Positions 8,681 to 18,021 are shown, counted from the first letter of the stretch. The stretch is DNA of 64,000 bases from Symbiobacterium thermophilum IAM 14863 (GCF_000009905.1 NC_006177.1:2108001-2172000); one strand, 5' to 3'. The notes: generated by a model not told the origin, from the sequence alone. Numbers and translations are program-made.

Positions 8681-10549
8681 ATCGAGTAGGAGGGGGCGGC
8701 TAGCCCCCGTCCTCTCACACCACCGGACATGCGGGTCCGCATCCGGCGGTTCGCCAGGATTGACGAGTCGCTTCATAGCATTCGGTCAGGCTTATCAGCC
8801 CCTGGGCACGCCAGTAGGCGTCGCCCAGGGCGCTGTTTAGTGGGCCACCTGCCATCCGCCACGGGCCTTTGCGGCTGTTGGCGAGTTGGTAGACTACCCA
8901 TTCGGGCAAACCGAGGGCGCGTAACTCCCGAAAGCGCGTGCGTACACGCTTCCACTGCCTCCATACGCATGCTCGCAGCCGACGCTTCAGCCATCCTTCG
9001 AGTCTTTCAAAGGCTGACCTGGCATCGGAGAGCGCATAGTACCCAACCCAGCCCCGCAAGTAGGCATTCAGGCACCGGATTCGGTTGGCTGCGGTTGCGG
9101 TCCGTCAGCGTGCGGAGCTTGTCCTTCACGCGTTTCAGGCTCTTCGGGGCCAGCCGGATGCGCACTCCCCGGTGCTTGTAGAAGCTAAACCCGAGGAACT
9201 GCCGCTTCCACGGCCGGTCTACTGCGCTCTTCTCCTCGTTGACCTTCAGCCGTAACCGCTCCTGCAGGAAGTGGCGCACGCTCCTGTAGACCCGTTCTCC
9301 CGCCCGCTTGCTGCGGACGTAGATGTTGCAGTCATCGGCGTACCGGACAAAGTGGTGGCCACGGCGCTCCAGCTCCTTGTCGAGGTCATCCAGCAGGATG
9401 TTCGCCAGCAGCGGACTCAGCGGACCGCCCTGCGGCGTCCCTTCCTCCGTCGCCACGACTACCCCGTTCAGCATGACCCCGGCCTGTAAGTACCGCCGGA
9501 TCAGCCGCAGCACACGCTTATCCGTTACCCGCCGCGCCACGCGGGCCATCAGCACGTCGTGGTTGACCCGGTCGAAGAACTTCTCCAGGTCCATGTCCAC
9601 GACCCAGTCGTACCCTTCCTCCACGTACTGACGTGCCTTCCTGACCGCATCATGACCCCGCCGCCCCGGCCGAAAGCCGTAGCTGGATTCGGAGAATGTC
9701 GGGTCAAAGATCGGCGTCAGTACTTGCAGGAGTGCCTGCTGGATCAGGCGGTCCATCACGGTGGGAATCCCCAGCATCCGCTTGCCGCCGCCCGGTTTCG
9801 GGATTTCGACCCGGCGGACTGGCTGCGGTCTGTAGGTCCCCTGGAGCAGTTCCTCACGGATGCGGCTCCACTCCACGCGAATCTGGTCCCGCAGCCGTTC
9901 GGTGGGGACACCGTCCACGCCGGGGGCGCCTCCGTTCCGCTCCACCCGTTTCAGGGCGGCCAGCATGTTCTCCCTGGCCACCACCTGCTCCATCAGGTTG
10001 CTGTGCTCCCCGCGGGGTGACGTTCCGTCTTGTGCCGGCTGCCCACTCCACCCTCTCGCCGTCCCTTGCGGCTTCACCGCTACCTCCGGCGAGCAGGTCC
10101 CGTTCGGGGTCTTCTGCGTTTGTCGCGGGCTGCTCGAACGCAACGGGTTCACCCCTTTCCTGACGTTCGGCCCTTCCCGGTTGGGGCGTCCCCCTGCCGG
10201 TACTATGGCCTTTGCTGACTTCTGCCGGTTCAGCTGCGTCTCCCGACGCAGGTTACCAGCGTTGCTGGCGTTCCCGGCAGATCTCCCCGGGTAAGAACGC
10301 TGACCTTCACCCCGCACCCGCCCCATCTACCGCACCGCCCTTTGGCAGCTTCGGGTTTTGCTGTGTTCGGCCAGCTCACCCGAGCGGCACAGCCTCCTAT
10401 GGGGTTCGTGTTCCTCGGGTCGTGGCTTTGCCTCGGGCTTCCTTCAGATTCCGCCTCACGACGGACACCCTTGCCTTTGGCTAACGGGCTGGTGCTGCCT
10501 CGCCCGTAGCGGACTTTCACCGCCAAGTCAGCGCCCATGCCGGGCACAC
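8681..10549 (-). mobile_element. Group IIC intron, copy 1 (1869 bp), maturase broken
   Basis: The element starts at GTGTGCCCGG (minus strand, 10549) and ends CTACTCGAT (8681). Both ends are set by comparison with copy 2 at 46945-48824, where identity begins and stops at the same bases. Flanks differ. It inserted on the minus strand 6 nt after a terminator hairpin (10556-10583) downstream of the ZIP gene, the classic target of class C introns. Its length differs from copy 2 by exactly 11 bases, the size of a deletion in the maturase reading frame. Domain V folds at about 8719-8750. The RNA may still splice if maturase is supplied in trans by copy 2. Confidence 0.92.
8715..9993 (-). pseudogene. 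Group II intron reverse transcriptase/maturase, frameshifted
   Basis: Equivalent to the intact 429-residue maturase of copy 2. The reverse transcriptase fingers and palm are present: GAPGVDGVPTERLRDQIRVE, the YGFRPGRRGHDA block, DMDLEKFFDRVNHD, TPQGGPLSPLLANILLDDLD and the YADD catalytic motif. Near 9080-9086, 11 bases are missing relative to copy 2 (the equivalent of 48409-48419), which shifts the frame just before domain X/thumb. The rest of the C-terminus (RGWVGYYALSDARSAFERLE onwards) continues in another frame to 8715. As read, the product would be a truncated enzyme with about 25 aberrant residues. Confidence 0.88.
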
Positions 10550-10555
10550 CGACAC

Positions 10556-10583
10556 GGGCCGCCTCCCGCACGGGAGGCGGCCC
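10556..10583 (-). terminator. Terminator of the ZIP gene and target site of intron copy 1
   Basis: A perfect 13-bp stem (GGGCCGCCTCCCG with CGGGAGGCGGCCC, 2-nt loop) lies 16 bases beyond the ZIP stop on the minus strand. The intron's first base follows after 6 nt (GTGTCG), where a U-tract would normally be. Confidence 0.8.
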
Positions 10584-10599
10584 GAATCGCGCCTACAGA

Positions 10600-11382
10600 C
10601 TAACCCAGCGTCGTGTCCAGCAGCATCATGATGACGAACCCCAGGAGCAACATGTACGTCGCGGTGCGCTCGTTGCCCCGCTCGTGGGTCTCGGGGATGA
10701 TCTCGTCGCTGATGACGAACAGCATCGCCCCGCCGGCGAAGGCCAGCGCCCACGGCAGGATCGGATGCATCAGGGTGACCGCCGCGACGCCCAGCAGCCC
10801 GCCCACCGGCTCGACCAGGCCGGTCAGCAGGGTGATCAGGAACACCTCGCGCAGGGCGTAGCGCTCCGACAGCAGCGCCAGGGCCACCGCCATGCCCTCG
10901 GGGATATTCTGCAGCCCGATGCCCATCGCCAGGCTGAGGCCGCTGCCCAGGTCGCCGCTGCCGACGCCCACGCCCACGGCCAGTCCCTCCGGGAAGTTGT
11001 GGATCGTAATCGCGATGATGAACAGCCAGATGCGCTGCAGCGACGAGGTCGCCCCGCCGCCTTCGGGCCCCTTGATGAAGTGCTGGTGCGGCGAGTACCG
11101 GTCGATCAGGTCCAGGAAGGCGCCGCCCACGAAGAGGCCCACGGCCGCGACCAGGGCGCCCCGCAGCCCTCCGCCGCCGTACTCCATCGCCGGAATCAGC
11201 AGGCTGAAAATCGTGGCGGCCAGCATGACCCCCGCGGCCATGCCCAGCAGGCCGTCCTGGATGCGCGGTGAGATCGATCGGGTGAACAGTGTCGGGAGTG
11301 CGCCGATCACCGTCGCGAGGCCGGCCAGCAGGCTGGCCAACAGGCCGAGCAGGATCGTGTTCGCGTTCGCAGCCAAGTCCAT
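10600..11382 (-). CDS. ZIP family metal transporter
   Basis: A 260-residue multi-spanning membrane protein with about eight hydrophobic helices, predicted to import or redistribute divalent metals such as zinc. The metal-binding signature helices are HNFPEGLAVGVGVGSGDLG (helix 4) and GLQNIPEGMAVALALLSERY (helix 5); the ISDEIIPETHERG stretch is also typical of the ZupT/ZIP GufA-like group. A GG-rich loop with DRYSPHQHFIKGPEGGG may be the cytosolic metal loop. I chose ATG 11382, 12 bases after GGAGG; upstream in-frame starts lack spacing. The gene stands alone and is followed by the hairpin that received intron copy 1. Confidence 0.9.
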   Translation of the reverse strand: MDLAANANTILLGLLASLLAGLATVIGALPTLFTRSISPRIQDGLLGMAAGVMLAATIFSLLIPAMEYGGGGLRGALVAAVGLFVGGAFLDLIDRYSPHQHFIKGPEGGGATSSLQRIWLFIIAITIHNFPEGLAVGVGVGSGDLGSGLSLAMGIGLQNIPEGMAVALALLSERYALREVFLITLLTGLVEPVGGLLGVAAVTLMHPILPWALAFAGGAMLFVISDEIIPETHERGNERTATYMLLLGFVIMMLLDTTLG

Positions 11383-11501
11383 GGGTCTACCGACCTCCCG
11401 CATGCATCTTACCACGTTGACGGGCCATCGGGAACCGCCGCCTCCCCTCCCCGGACCCCTTCCGCCTTCCGGGCATAGGATGGGGCGAGGGAGTGAAGCA
11501 G

Positions 11502-12776
11502 ATGGAGATTGCCGTTGTGAGGCCCGGCGAGTCGCTCTGGCAGATCGCCCGGCGCTATGGCGTCACCGTCCAGCAGATTGCCACGCTCAACGGCCTCCGT
11601 GACGCAAACCGGCTGGTGCCCGGCATGGCCCTGCTGATCCCGACCGAGCGGCGGCACGTGGTGCGGGCCGGCGAAACCCTCTGGCAGATCGCCGCGCGCT
11701 ACGGCACCACCGTGGACGCCATCGCCCGGGAGAACCGGATTGCGAATGTGAACCTGATCTACCCCGGCCAGACCCTGGTGATCCCCCGGGGCACCCGGCC
11801 GGTCATCGAGGCCAACGCCTACCAAGCCAATCTGGCCACCGGCAACGTGGCCCCCACCGCGGAAGCGGCCCCTTACCTGACGTACATCGCCATGTTCAGC
11901 GCCGCCGTCACCGAGGACGGCGACGTCGTGCCACCCCGCGCGGAGTCCTTCATCGAGGCCGCCCACCGGGGCGGGGCGGAGGCTCTGCTCACGCTGACCA
12001 ACTTCCGCGGCTCCACCTTCAGCTCGGACCTGGCCAGCCAGTTCCTCAACAACCCGGCGGCCGTCCAGCGGGCCATCGACGAGCTGGTGATCATCCTGCG
12101 GGTGCAGGGCTACGCCGGCCTGAACGTCGACTTCGAGTACGTCTACCCCTCCGACCGGGAGGCGTACAACAACTTCCTGCGGCAGCTGCGGCCCCGGCTG
12201 CACGCGGAGGGGCGCAGCCTCTCCACCGCCATCGCGCCCAAGGTCCGGGCGGACCAGCCCGGGCTGCTCTACGAGGCGCACGATTACCCGGTGCACGGCG
12301 AGGTCTGCGACTTCGTGGTGATCATGACCTACGAGTGGGGGTACGTCACGGGGCCGCCCATGGCCATCGCGCCGCTCCGGCAGGTCCGCCAGGTCCTGGA
12401 CTACGCCGTGTCGGCCATCCCCCCGGAGAAGATCCTGATGGGCATCCCCACCTACGGCCGGGACTGGCGGCTGCCCTACCAGCGGGGCGTCACCCGGGCG
12501 GAGACCTTCTCCCCCGTCGCCGCCACCAACCGGGCCATCGACGTCGGGGCGTGGATCCAGTACGACGAGGACGCCCAGTCGCCGTTCTACCGGTACTGGG
12601 ACGCCCAGGGCAACGAGCACATCGTCTGGTTCGAGGACGCCCGCAGCCTGCAGGCCAAGTTCGACACCGTGAAGGAGTACGGGCTGCGGGGCGTCAGCTA
12701 CTGGGTCCTGGGCAACCCCTTCCCCCAGAACCTGCCGCTGCTGCAGGACAACTTCCGGGTCCGGCGCCTGCGCTGA
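11502..12776 (+). CDS. Spore cortex-lytic-type glycosidase: two LysM repeats plus GH18 (SleL/YaaH-like)
   Basis: A 424-residue protein. Two LysM repeats occupy residues 4-48 (VRPGESLWQIARRYGVTVQQ) and 51-97 (VRAGETLWQIAARYGTTVDA). A glycoside hydrolase 18 domain follows, with GYAGLNVDFEYV (about residue 205) holding the family's D-x-E catalytic pair, then VVIMTYEWGY, MGIPTYGRDW and GVSYWVLGNPF. SleL and YaaH of Bacillus are spore N-acetylglucosaminidases acting on cortex fragments in germination, and the architecture here is the same. No signal peptide, as in those spore proteins. ATG 11502 lies 9 bases after GAGGGA; GTG 11493 is an alternative. The exact bond cleaved is inferred from the family. 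Confidence 0.9.
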   Translation: MEIAVVRPGESLWQIARRYGVTVQQIATLNGLRDANRLVPGMALLIPTERRHVVRAGETLWQIAARYGTTVDAIARENRIANVNLIYPGQTLVIPRGTRPVIEANAYQANLATGNVAPTAEAAPYLTYIAMFSAAVTEDGDVVPPRAESFIEAAHRGGAEALLTLTNFRGSTFSSDLASQFLNNPAAVQRAIDELVIILRVQGYAGLNVDFEYVYPSDREAYNNFLRQLRPRLHAEGRSLSTAIAPKVRADQPGLLYEAHDYPVHGEVCDFVVIMTYEWGYVTGPPMAIAPLRQVRQVLDYAVSAIPPEKILMGIPTYGRDWRLPYQRGVTRAETFSPVAATNRAIDVGAWIQYDEDAQSPFYRYWDAQGNEHIVWFEDARSLQAKFDTVKEYGLRGVSYWVLGNPFPQNLPLLQDNFRVRRLR

Positions 12777-12782
12777 CCCCGC

Positions 12783-12809
12783 CCCCCGCCTCCCGGTCAG
12801 AGGCGGGGG
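12783..12809 (+). terminator. Hairpin after the LysM-GH18 gene
   Basis: A 10-bp GC stem (CCCCCGCCTC with GAGGCGGGGG) with a 7-nt loop, starting 6 bases after the stop codon. No clear T-run follows. Confidence 0.55.
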
Positions 12810-12871
12810 CCTGCGCGCCGGGATGCTGCGCAGGGATCGAAAACGCCCCGCCCGCTCGGGCCATGCGGTGG

Positions 12872-12877
12872 TATGAT
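12872..12877 (+). promoter_or_regulatory. Possible -10 box (TATGAT) for manA
   Basis: TATGAT lies 37 bases before the manA TTG start in an otherwise very GC-rich stretch. No convincing -35 hexamer is visible at the right distance, so this is a weak call. Confidence 0.3.
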
Positions 12878-12913
12878 AGGGGGTAGCACACGAGGAAAGG
12901 GGAGGAAGGATCG

Positions 12914-13888
12914 TTGCTGTACCCGCTGCGATTTACACCTCTCTTCAAGGAGCGGGTATGGGGCGGCCGCCGCCTCGCCCGGTTCTACCCGGACCTGCCG
13001 CCCGGCCCCATCGGAGAGGCCTGGGTGCTGAGCGACCATCCCCAGGGCCGGACCCCGATTGCCAACGGCCCGTGGGCCGGCGAAACCCTCAGCGGCCTCC
13101 GCGAACACCTCCCGCCGGAGCGGGACGCGGCCCTCATGGGCGCCAGGGTCCTGGCCCGCGGAGAGGAAGGCTTTCCGCTTCTCTTCAAGCTGCTGGACGC
13201 GCAGGACGACCTCTCCATCCAGGTCCACCCGGCCGACGACTTCCCCGGCCTGCCTCCCGGCGAGCGAGGGAAGACCGAGATGTGGGTGGTGCTGGAGGCG
13301 GAACCCGGTGCGCGCATCGTGCACGGCCTTGCGGAGGGCGTCACCCGCGACGGCCTCGCCGCGGCGGTGCGCGAAGGGCGCACGGTGGAGGCCATGCGCT
13401 TCCTGACCGTGCGCCCCGGCGACGTGTACTACCTGCCTGCCGGCCTGGTCCACGCCCTGGGGGCAGGGCTGGTGGTGGCGGAGATCCAACAGTCGTCGGA
13501 CACCACGTACCGCCTGTACGACTACGGCCGGCTCGGCCTGGACGGCAAGCCCCGGGAGCTGCACATCGACCAGGCTCTGGCCTGCTGCAGCGACGCCCCG
13601 CCCCCGGCGCCGGCCCAGCTGGGGTTGCCGGAGCCCAACCGCTGGGAGACGCTCGTTTCGTCGCCCTACTTCGTCACCGCCCACGGGCGCTGCCGGGGCG
13701 ACTGGCCGCAGGAGACCGATCCCGGCACGTTCGAGGCGCTGATGATCCTCTCCGGCGCCGGCGCCATCGCGTGGCCCGGCGGCGGGGAAGAGCCGCTGGC
13801 GCCCGGCCAGGCGTGGCTCGTCCCGGCGGCCCTGGGGCCGTACCGGCTGAGCGGCGAGTTCGACGCCCTGCGGGTCCGCGTTCCGTAA
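12914..13888 (+). CDS. manA: Mannose-6-phosphate isomerase, type I
   Basis: A 324-residue zinc enzyme interconverting fructose-6-phosphate and mannose-6-phosphate, linking glycolysis to mannose use and nucleotide-sugar synthesis. Metal-site motifs are present: LSIQVHPADDF (about residue 98) with the QVHP pair, GKTEMWVVLEAEP with the Glu ligand (about 117), and YLPAGLVHALGAGL (about 175) with the His ligand. The length matches the short Firmicute form rather than the 390-residue enteric form. TTG 12914 has GGAGGAAGG upstream. Its stop is 4 bases from the convergent glpC stop. Function is secure; whether it serves catabolism or polymer synthesis is unknown. Confidence 0.92.
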   Translation: MLYPLRFTPLFKERVWGGRRLARFYPDLPPGPIGEAWVLSDHPQGRTPIANGPWAGETLSGLREHLPPERDAALMGARVLARGEEGFPLLFKLLDAQDDLSIQVHPADDFPGLPPGERGKTEMWVVLEAEPGARIVHGLAEGVTRDGLAAAVREGRTVEAMRFLTVRPGDVYYLPAGLVHALGAGLVVAEIQQSSDTTYRLYDYGRLGLDGKPRELHIDQALACCSDAPPPAPAQLGLPEPNRWETLVSSPYFVTAHGRCRGDWPQETDPGTFEALMILSGAGAIAWPGGGEEPLAPGQAWLVPAALGPYRLSGEFDALRVRVP

Positions 13889-13892
13889 CCGA

Positions 13893-15113
13893 CTAGGTCC
13901 CCTTGCGATCGCCCAGGCCGTACGCCCCCCAGAGCACACTGACGGGGTGTACGGCCTGCATTCCTGCCTGGTACTCGATCTGCCACCGGCAGGTCTCGCA
14001 GTCGGACACCGCCCGTGAGGCGCCGCTGGCCCTCAGGGCGTCGGCCATCGCCTGGCCCACCCGCATCGAGACGCCGTACTTCTCCTCCTTGAACCCGTAG
14101 GTCCCGGCGGAGCCGCAACAGCCGGCATCCAGGTTCCAGGCCTCCACGCCGGGGATCAGGTTCAGCAGCTCCACCGCGGGCAGGCCGATCGCCTGGGCCC
14201 GCTGGTGGCAGGGCTGGTGGTACGGCAGCCGCTCCCGGATCGGCCGGAAGTCGGTGCGCAGAAGCCCCTGCTCGTGGCAGGCCATCAGGAACTCGAACAG
14301 GTCATAGACCTGCTCGGCCACGGCGCCGGCGCCGTCGAGGCCCAGCAGCCCCGGGTAGTCGTGCTTCAGGGTCAGCGAGCACGAGGTGGAGCTGACCACG
14401 ATCGGGACGCCCTGCGCGGCCCACTCCCGCAGGTGCTGCACGTTGTACCGCCCGTTCCCGGCGGCTGACTTCAGGTCGCCGTTGGCGATGAGCGGCAGGC
14501 CGCAGCACTTCTGCGGGGGCAGCACCACCTCGAAGCCGTTGTGCTCCAGCACCTCCACCACGTGCCGCCCGATGTGGGGTTCCATGTACTGCACCGAGCA
14601 GCCGTGGAAGTAGACCACCCTGCCGTTGGGCGCGGGGCGGTCCTGCCACGGGGAGCGGCGGCGCCGGAACCACTCCCGGAACGAATGGTTGGCGTACTTG
14701 GGCATCGGCTTGTGGCGGTCGATGTGCAGGACCTTCTCCATCGTCCACCGGATCGGCCCGTTGGCCAGGACGCCGTTGACCAGCCCGGGCATCCTCACCG
14801 CCAGGGGGCCGAACAGGTAGGTGTGGGTAAGGACCCACTCCCGCAGGGGCAACCCGCGGCGGCTCACCTGCGCGACCTTGGGCGCGTTCACCAGCTCGGC
14901 CGGGCGGATGCCTGACGGGCAGACGGTGTCGCAGGTCCGGCAGCCCAGGCAGAGGTCCAGGTGATCCAGCTCGACCACCTCGCCGGCCGCGCGCAGCCGG
15001 GCCAGCCCCGGCCCTCCGTTCTTGGGCCCGGGGAACTCCGGCGCCACCCGCAGCACCGGGCAGTGCATCTCGCAGACCGTGCACTTCAGGCAGGCATCGT
15101 ACTCGTGGATCAC
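13893..15113 (-). CDS. glpC: Anaerobic glycerol-3-phosphate dehydrogenase, iron-sulfur subunit C
   Basis: A 406-residue subunit predicted to hold the membrane-side electron transfer centres of the GlpABC complex, passing electrons from glycerol-3-phosphate to quinone. Two [4Fe-4S] motifs lie near the N-terminus: CLKCTVCEMHCP (residues 8-19) and CLGCRTCDTVCP (about 55-66). Two cysteine-rich CCG domains follow (QKCCGLPLIANGDL and AGCCGSAGTYGFKEEKYG). The start overlaps glpB by 4 bases, showing translational coupling in the order glpA-glpB-glpC. It is last in the operon and meets manA tail to tail. Confidence 0.93.
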   Translation of the reverse strand: MIHEYDACLKCTVCEMHCPVLRVAPEFPGPKNGGPGLARLRAAGEVVELDHLDLCLGCRTCDTVCPSGIRPAELVNAPKVAQVSRRGLPLREWVLTHTYLFGPLAVRMPGLVNGVLANGPIRWTMEKVLHIDRHKPMPKYANHSFREWFRRRRSPWQDRPAPNGRVVYFHGCSVQYMEPHIGRHVVEVLEHNGFEVVLPPQKCCGLPLIANGDLKSAAGNGRYNVQHLREWAAQGVPIVVSSTSCSLTLKHDYPGLLGLDGAGAVAEQVYDLFEFLMACHEQGLLRTDFRPIRERLPYHQPCHQRAQAIGLPAVELLNLIPGVEAWNLDAGCCGSAGTYGFKEEKYGVSMRVGQAMADALRASGASRAVSDCETCRWQIEYQAGMQAVHPVSVLWGAYGLGDRKGT

Positions 15114-16366
15114 CGCGGCTCACCTCCCGCCACCAGCCGCGCCGCTTCCCGGCCGGCCGCGCCGCCGGTCGCGACGGCCACCCCGCCGCCGCTACCCTCG
15201 GCGTACGGATCGTATCCGGCCAGGGCGCGCCCGCACACAAACAGGTTCGTGTATCCCGGCGGTCGCAGCCGCCCGTCCACCGCCACCCCCACCCGCACGA
15301 AGGGGTGCCCCTCGGCGGGCAGGAACCGGGGATCGGCCCACTCCCCGTCAGGCGCCGAAACCGGCAGGTCGAACAGCGGTTCCCGCACCGAACGGCCCTC
15401 GGCCGTCAGGCCGTTGCCCATCAGGCCGCCGGTGGCCAGCACGTAGGCCTCCGCCTCATAGGTGATCCGACCGCCGGGGCCGCGGGTGACCACGTGGCGC
15501 ACGCGCCCGCCTTCCCGCCGCGCCTCCACGGCCCGGGCGCCGATCGCGAGGTCGACGCCCGCCTGCTGCACGGCCCGCCGCAGGGCGTCCGCCAGCCGGA
15601 GCCCCGGCACGGAGGGCGGCGGCAGCAGGACCTCGACCACCCGCATGCCTAGCCCCTCCGCGAGCGCCCGCCGCACGGCCGCGGCCCCGGAGAGGCCCAG
15701 CACCGCGGGCAACAGCGCCGCGCCGCCCCGGCCCTGCGGCCGGACCGCCGCCACCCGCTCGATCACCTGACGGCGGTAGGCCTCGTCTTCGAGCTGCCGG
15801 GCCAGGGCCACGGGGTGCACGTCCTCGGGCGCCCCCGGCAGCTCGACCTCGCCCCAGGCGACGTCCGCCGCAGGATCGGACCGGCGCAGGCCGGCGGCCA
15901 CGACCGCGGGATGGAAGTCCCGGAGCCCTCTGAAGCCCACGACCCAGAGCGGCTCGCCGGGGGGCGGCGCCGCCATGCCGGGCGCGACCAGATGTGTCCT
16001 CCGGCGGCTGCCCAGGGCCGTGATCACGTGGGACCCGCCCGCGCCGGGGCCGTCCGCGGCCAAGGGGTAACCCGCCGCCTCCATCGCCTTCTGGAAGGCG
16101 GCCAGCTCCTCGTCCACGGCCGCCATCCCGATCAGCCGGTACGGGTGCTCCGGGGGCAGCGACCCCTCCGGCACCGCCAGCCGGTCGATGCAGCCCGACG
16201 CCAGCTCCAGCACGCCGGCCCCCTCGGACACCACCGCCACGGTGGCCCCGGCCTGACGCGCGGCCAGGGCGGCGGCCATGCCCGCCAGCCCGCCGCCGAT
16301 CACCAGCACCTGCGGCCGGCGCACCCGGCCGCGGAAACGGGGCGTCCCCATGATGACTTCAGTCAT
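15110..16366 (-). CDS. glpB: Anaerobic glycerol-3-phosphate dehydrogenase, subunit B
   Basis: A 418-residue flavoprotein subunit. The N-terminal dinucleotide-binding fold reads VLVIGGGLAGMAAALAARQA (about residues 20-39), followed by the ELASGCIDRLAV block found in GlpB. The C-terminus closes the FAD site with NLFVCGRALAGYDPYAEGSG. GlpB works with GlpA and GlpC in the membrane-bound anaerobic enzyme. ATG 16366 lies within the end of glpA (8-base overlap) and has a GGGGGGTG Shine-Dalgarno inside glpA; GTG 16375 is an in-frame alternative. It is the middle gene of the operon. Confidence 0.9.
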   Translation of the reverse strand: MTEVIMGTPRFRGRVRRPQVLVIGGGLAGMAAALAARQAGATVAVVSEGAGVLELASGCIDRLAVPEGSLPPEHPYRLIGMAAVDEELAAFQKAMEAAGYPLAADGPGAGGSHVITALGSRRRTHLVAPGMAAPPPGEPLWVVGFRGLRDFHPAVVAAGLRRSDPAADVAWGEVELPGAPEDVHPVALARQLEDEAYRRQVIERVAAVRPQGRGGAALLPAVLGLSGAAAVRRALAEGLGMRVVEVLLPPPSVPGLRLADALRRAVQQAGVDLAIGARAVEARREGGRVRHVVTRGPGGRITYEAEAYVLATGGLMGNGLTAEGRSVREPLFDLPVSAPDGEWADPRFLPAEGHPFVRVGVAVDGRLRPPGYTNLFVCGRALAGYDPYAEGSGGGVAVATGGAAGREAARLVAGGEPR

Positions 16367-17996
16367 GGCCCGCACCCCCCATCTGCGCCACTGCGTCCGC
16401 CGTGCCGGCAGCGGGCTCCATGGCCAGCTGGGCCCGGGCCAGCGCGTAGTTGAGCTCGGCCGCCCGGAGCTCCAGCCCGCCCAGGCCGCCCCGGACCCCG
16501 CGCCACCGCTCCGCCTGGAACCGGGCCAGCAGCGCAGGAACCTGCTCCGGCGCCACGATCCCCTCCCGTGCCAGCAGGAGGGCGGCGCGGTAGCCGCAGA
16601 AGCCGCCCTGGCAGGTGCCCATGCCCAGCCGGGTCCGGCGCCGGAGGTCGCCCAGGGACGGTGCGCCCAGCTCCCGGGCGGTGCCCACCAGCTCGCCGGC
16701 GGTCACCTGCTCGCACTCGCACACCACCTGCCGGCCGCCTGGCCGGGCGATGGCCTCGGCGATCTGCGGCAGCGTCGCCGGGTGCCGGTCGGCCACGGCC
16801 TGCGCCAGGTCCCGGCCCACCAGGTGGACCAGCCGCCGGACGGCGTCCGGGTCGGGCGGCGGCAGGATCGGCTCTTCCGCCGTGCGGCACGGGACCGTCA
16901 CCCCCAGGCGGGCCGCTGCCACGTCCACCGCCTTCTCGGCCATCATCCGGTAGGTGGTGAGCTTGCCCCCGACCACCGAGAGGAGCCCGGGCACGCCGTG
17001 CTCGACCTCGTGGTCGATCACCGCGAAGCCCCGGGAGATCTCCCGGGTGTTTCCGCCAGGGCCCGATCCGAACAGCGGCCGCACGCCGGCAAAGGCCCGC
17101 AGGATGCGGGCCGTGGCCGCCATCGGCAGCATCTCCGCCCCGAGCCGCTTCAGTTCCTCGACCTCCTCGGGCGGCACGGAGATGTCGTCCGGGTCGGGTA
17201 CCGGCGTCGCCGTCGTGCCCAGGAGGGTGACGCTGCCCGCGGGCACGAAGATGTCGCCGTTGCCGGGCTTGCGCAACCTGTTGACGACCCGGCTGGTGAG
17301 CCGGCCGTGGTAGACCAGCAGGACGCCGCGGTCGGCCACCACGTCCAGCGGCGCCCCGGCCATCGCCGCGATCTGCCCGGCCCAGGCCCCCGCGGCGTTG
17401 ATCACCAGTTCCGCCTCCAGCCGCTCCTCCTCGCCGGTGGCCAGGTTCAGGAGGCGCACCCCGGCCACCCGGCGGCCGTCCATCAGCAACCCCACGACCC
17501 GCCGGTAGGTGAACACCCGGGCGCCACGGGCCTCGGCCGCGGCCACGTTCCCCCGGACCAGCCGCCAGCCGTCCACCGCCGCGTCCGGCACGGCCCAGGC
17601 CTCGCACACGGACCCGGCCAGCAGCGGCTCCTCCCGGCGCAGCCGGTCCGGGTCCACCTCCTCCACCGGGATGCCCGCCTCCCGGCAGGCGGCGACCCAC
17701 CGCCGGGCGTAGGCGGGGTCGTCCTGCTCCAGCCGCACGAACAGGCCGCCGCAGGGCTCCACCGCAAACGGCGCGATCCGGCGCACGATCTGGTTCTCGA
17801 CGGCGCACTCCCGCGCCGACTCCGGGTCCTTCACCGCGTACCGGCCGCCGCTGTGCAGCAGGCCGTGGTAGCGGCTGGAGGTACCGTGGACCAGGTCCCC
17901 CTGCTCCACCAGCGCGGCGCGCACGCTCCGCAGGGCCAGGTCGCGCAGGATGCCTGCGCCGGTAGCCCCCCCGCCGATGACGATGGCTTGCAGCAC
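16359..17996 (-). CDS. glpA: Anaerobic glycerol-3-phosphate dehydrogenase, catalytic subunit A
   Basis: A 545-residue FAD enzyme oxidising sn-glycerol-3-phosphate to dihydroxyacetone phosphate without oxygen. It starts MLQAIVIGGGATGAGILRDL (FAD fold), has the family block HGTSSRYHGLLHSGGRYAVK (about residues 37-56) and SVVGGKLTTYRMMAEKAVD (about 350). The C-terminal BFD-like [2Fe-2S] domain has CECEQVT and GMGTCQGGFC cysteines, which separates GlpA from aerobic GlpD. GTG 17996 follows AAAGGGGGAG; an in-frame ATG at 18020 lies upstream of it and is less likely. First gene of glpABC; no glpK or glpF lies in this window. Confidence 0.93.
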   Translation of the reverse strand: MLQAIVIGGGATGAGILRDLALRSVRAALVEQGDLVHGTSSRYHGLLHSGGRYAVKDPESARECAVENQIVRRIAPFAVEPCGGLFVRLEQDDPAYARRWVAACREAGIPVEEVDPDRLRREEPLLAGSVCEAWAVPDAAVDGWRLVRGNVAAAEARGARVFTYRRVVGLLMDGRRVAGVRLLNLATGEEERLEAELVINAAGAWAGQIAAMAGAPLDVVADRGVLLVYHGRLTSRVVNRLRKPGNGDIFVPAGSVTLLGTTATPVPDPDDISVPPEEVEELKRLGAEMLPMAATARILRAFAGVRPLFGSGPGGNTREISRGFAVIDHEVEHGVPGLLSVVGGKLTTYRMMAEKAVDVAAARLGVTVPCRTAEEPILPPPDPDAVRRLVHLVGRDLAQAVADRHPATLPQIAEAIARPGGRQVVCECEQVTAGELVGTARELGAPSLGDLRRRTRLGMGTCQGGFCGYRAALLLAREGIVAPEQVPALLARFQAERWRGVRGGLGGLELRAAELNYALARAQLAMEPAAGTADAVAQMGGAGHD

Positions 17997-18021
17997 GGTT
18001 CCGCTCCCCCTTTCGCGCAAA

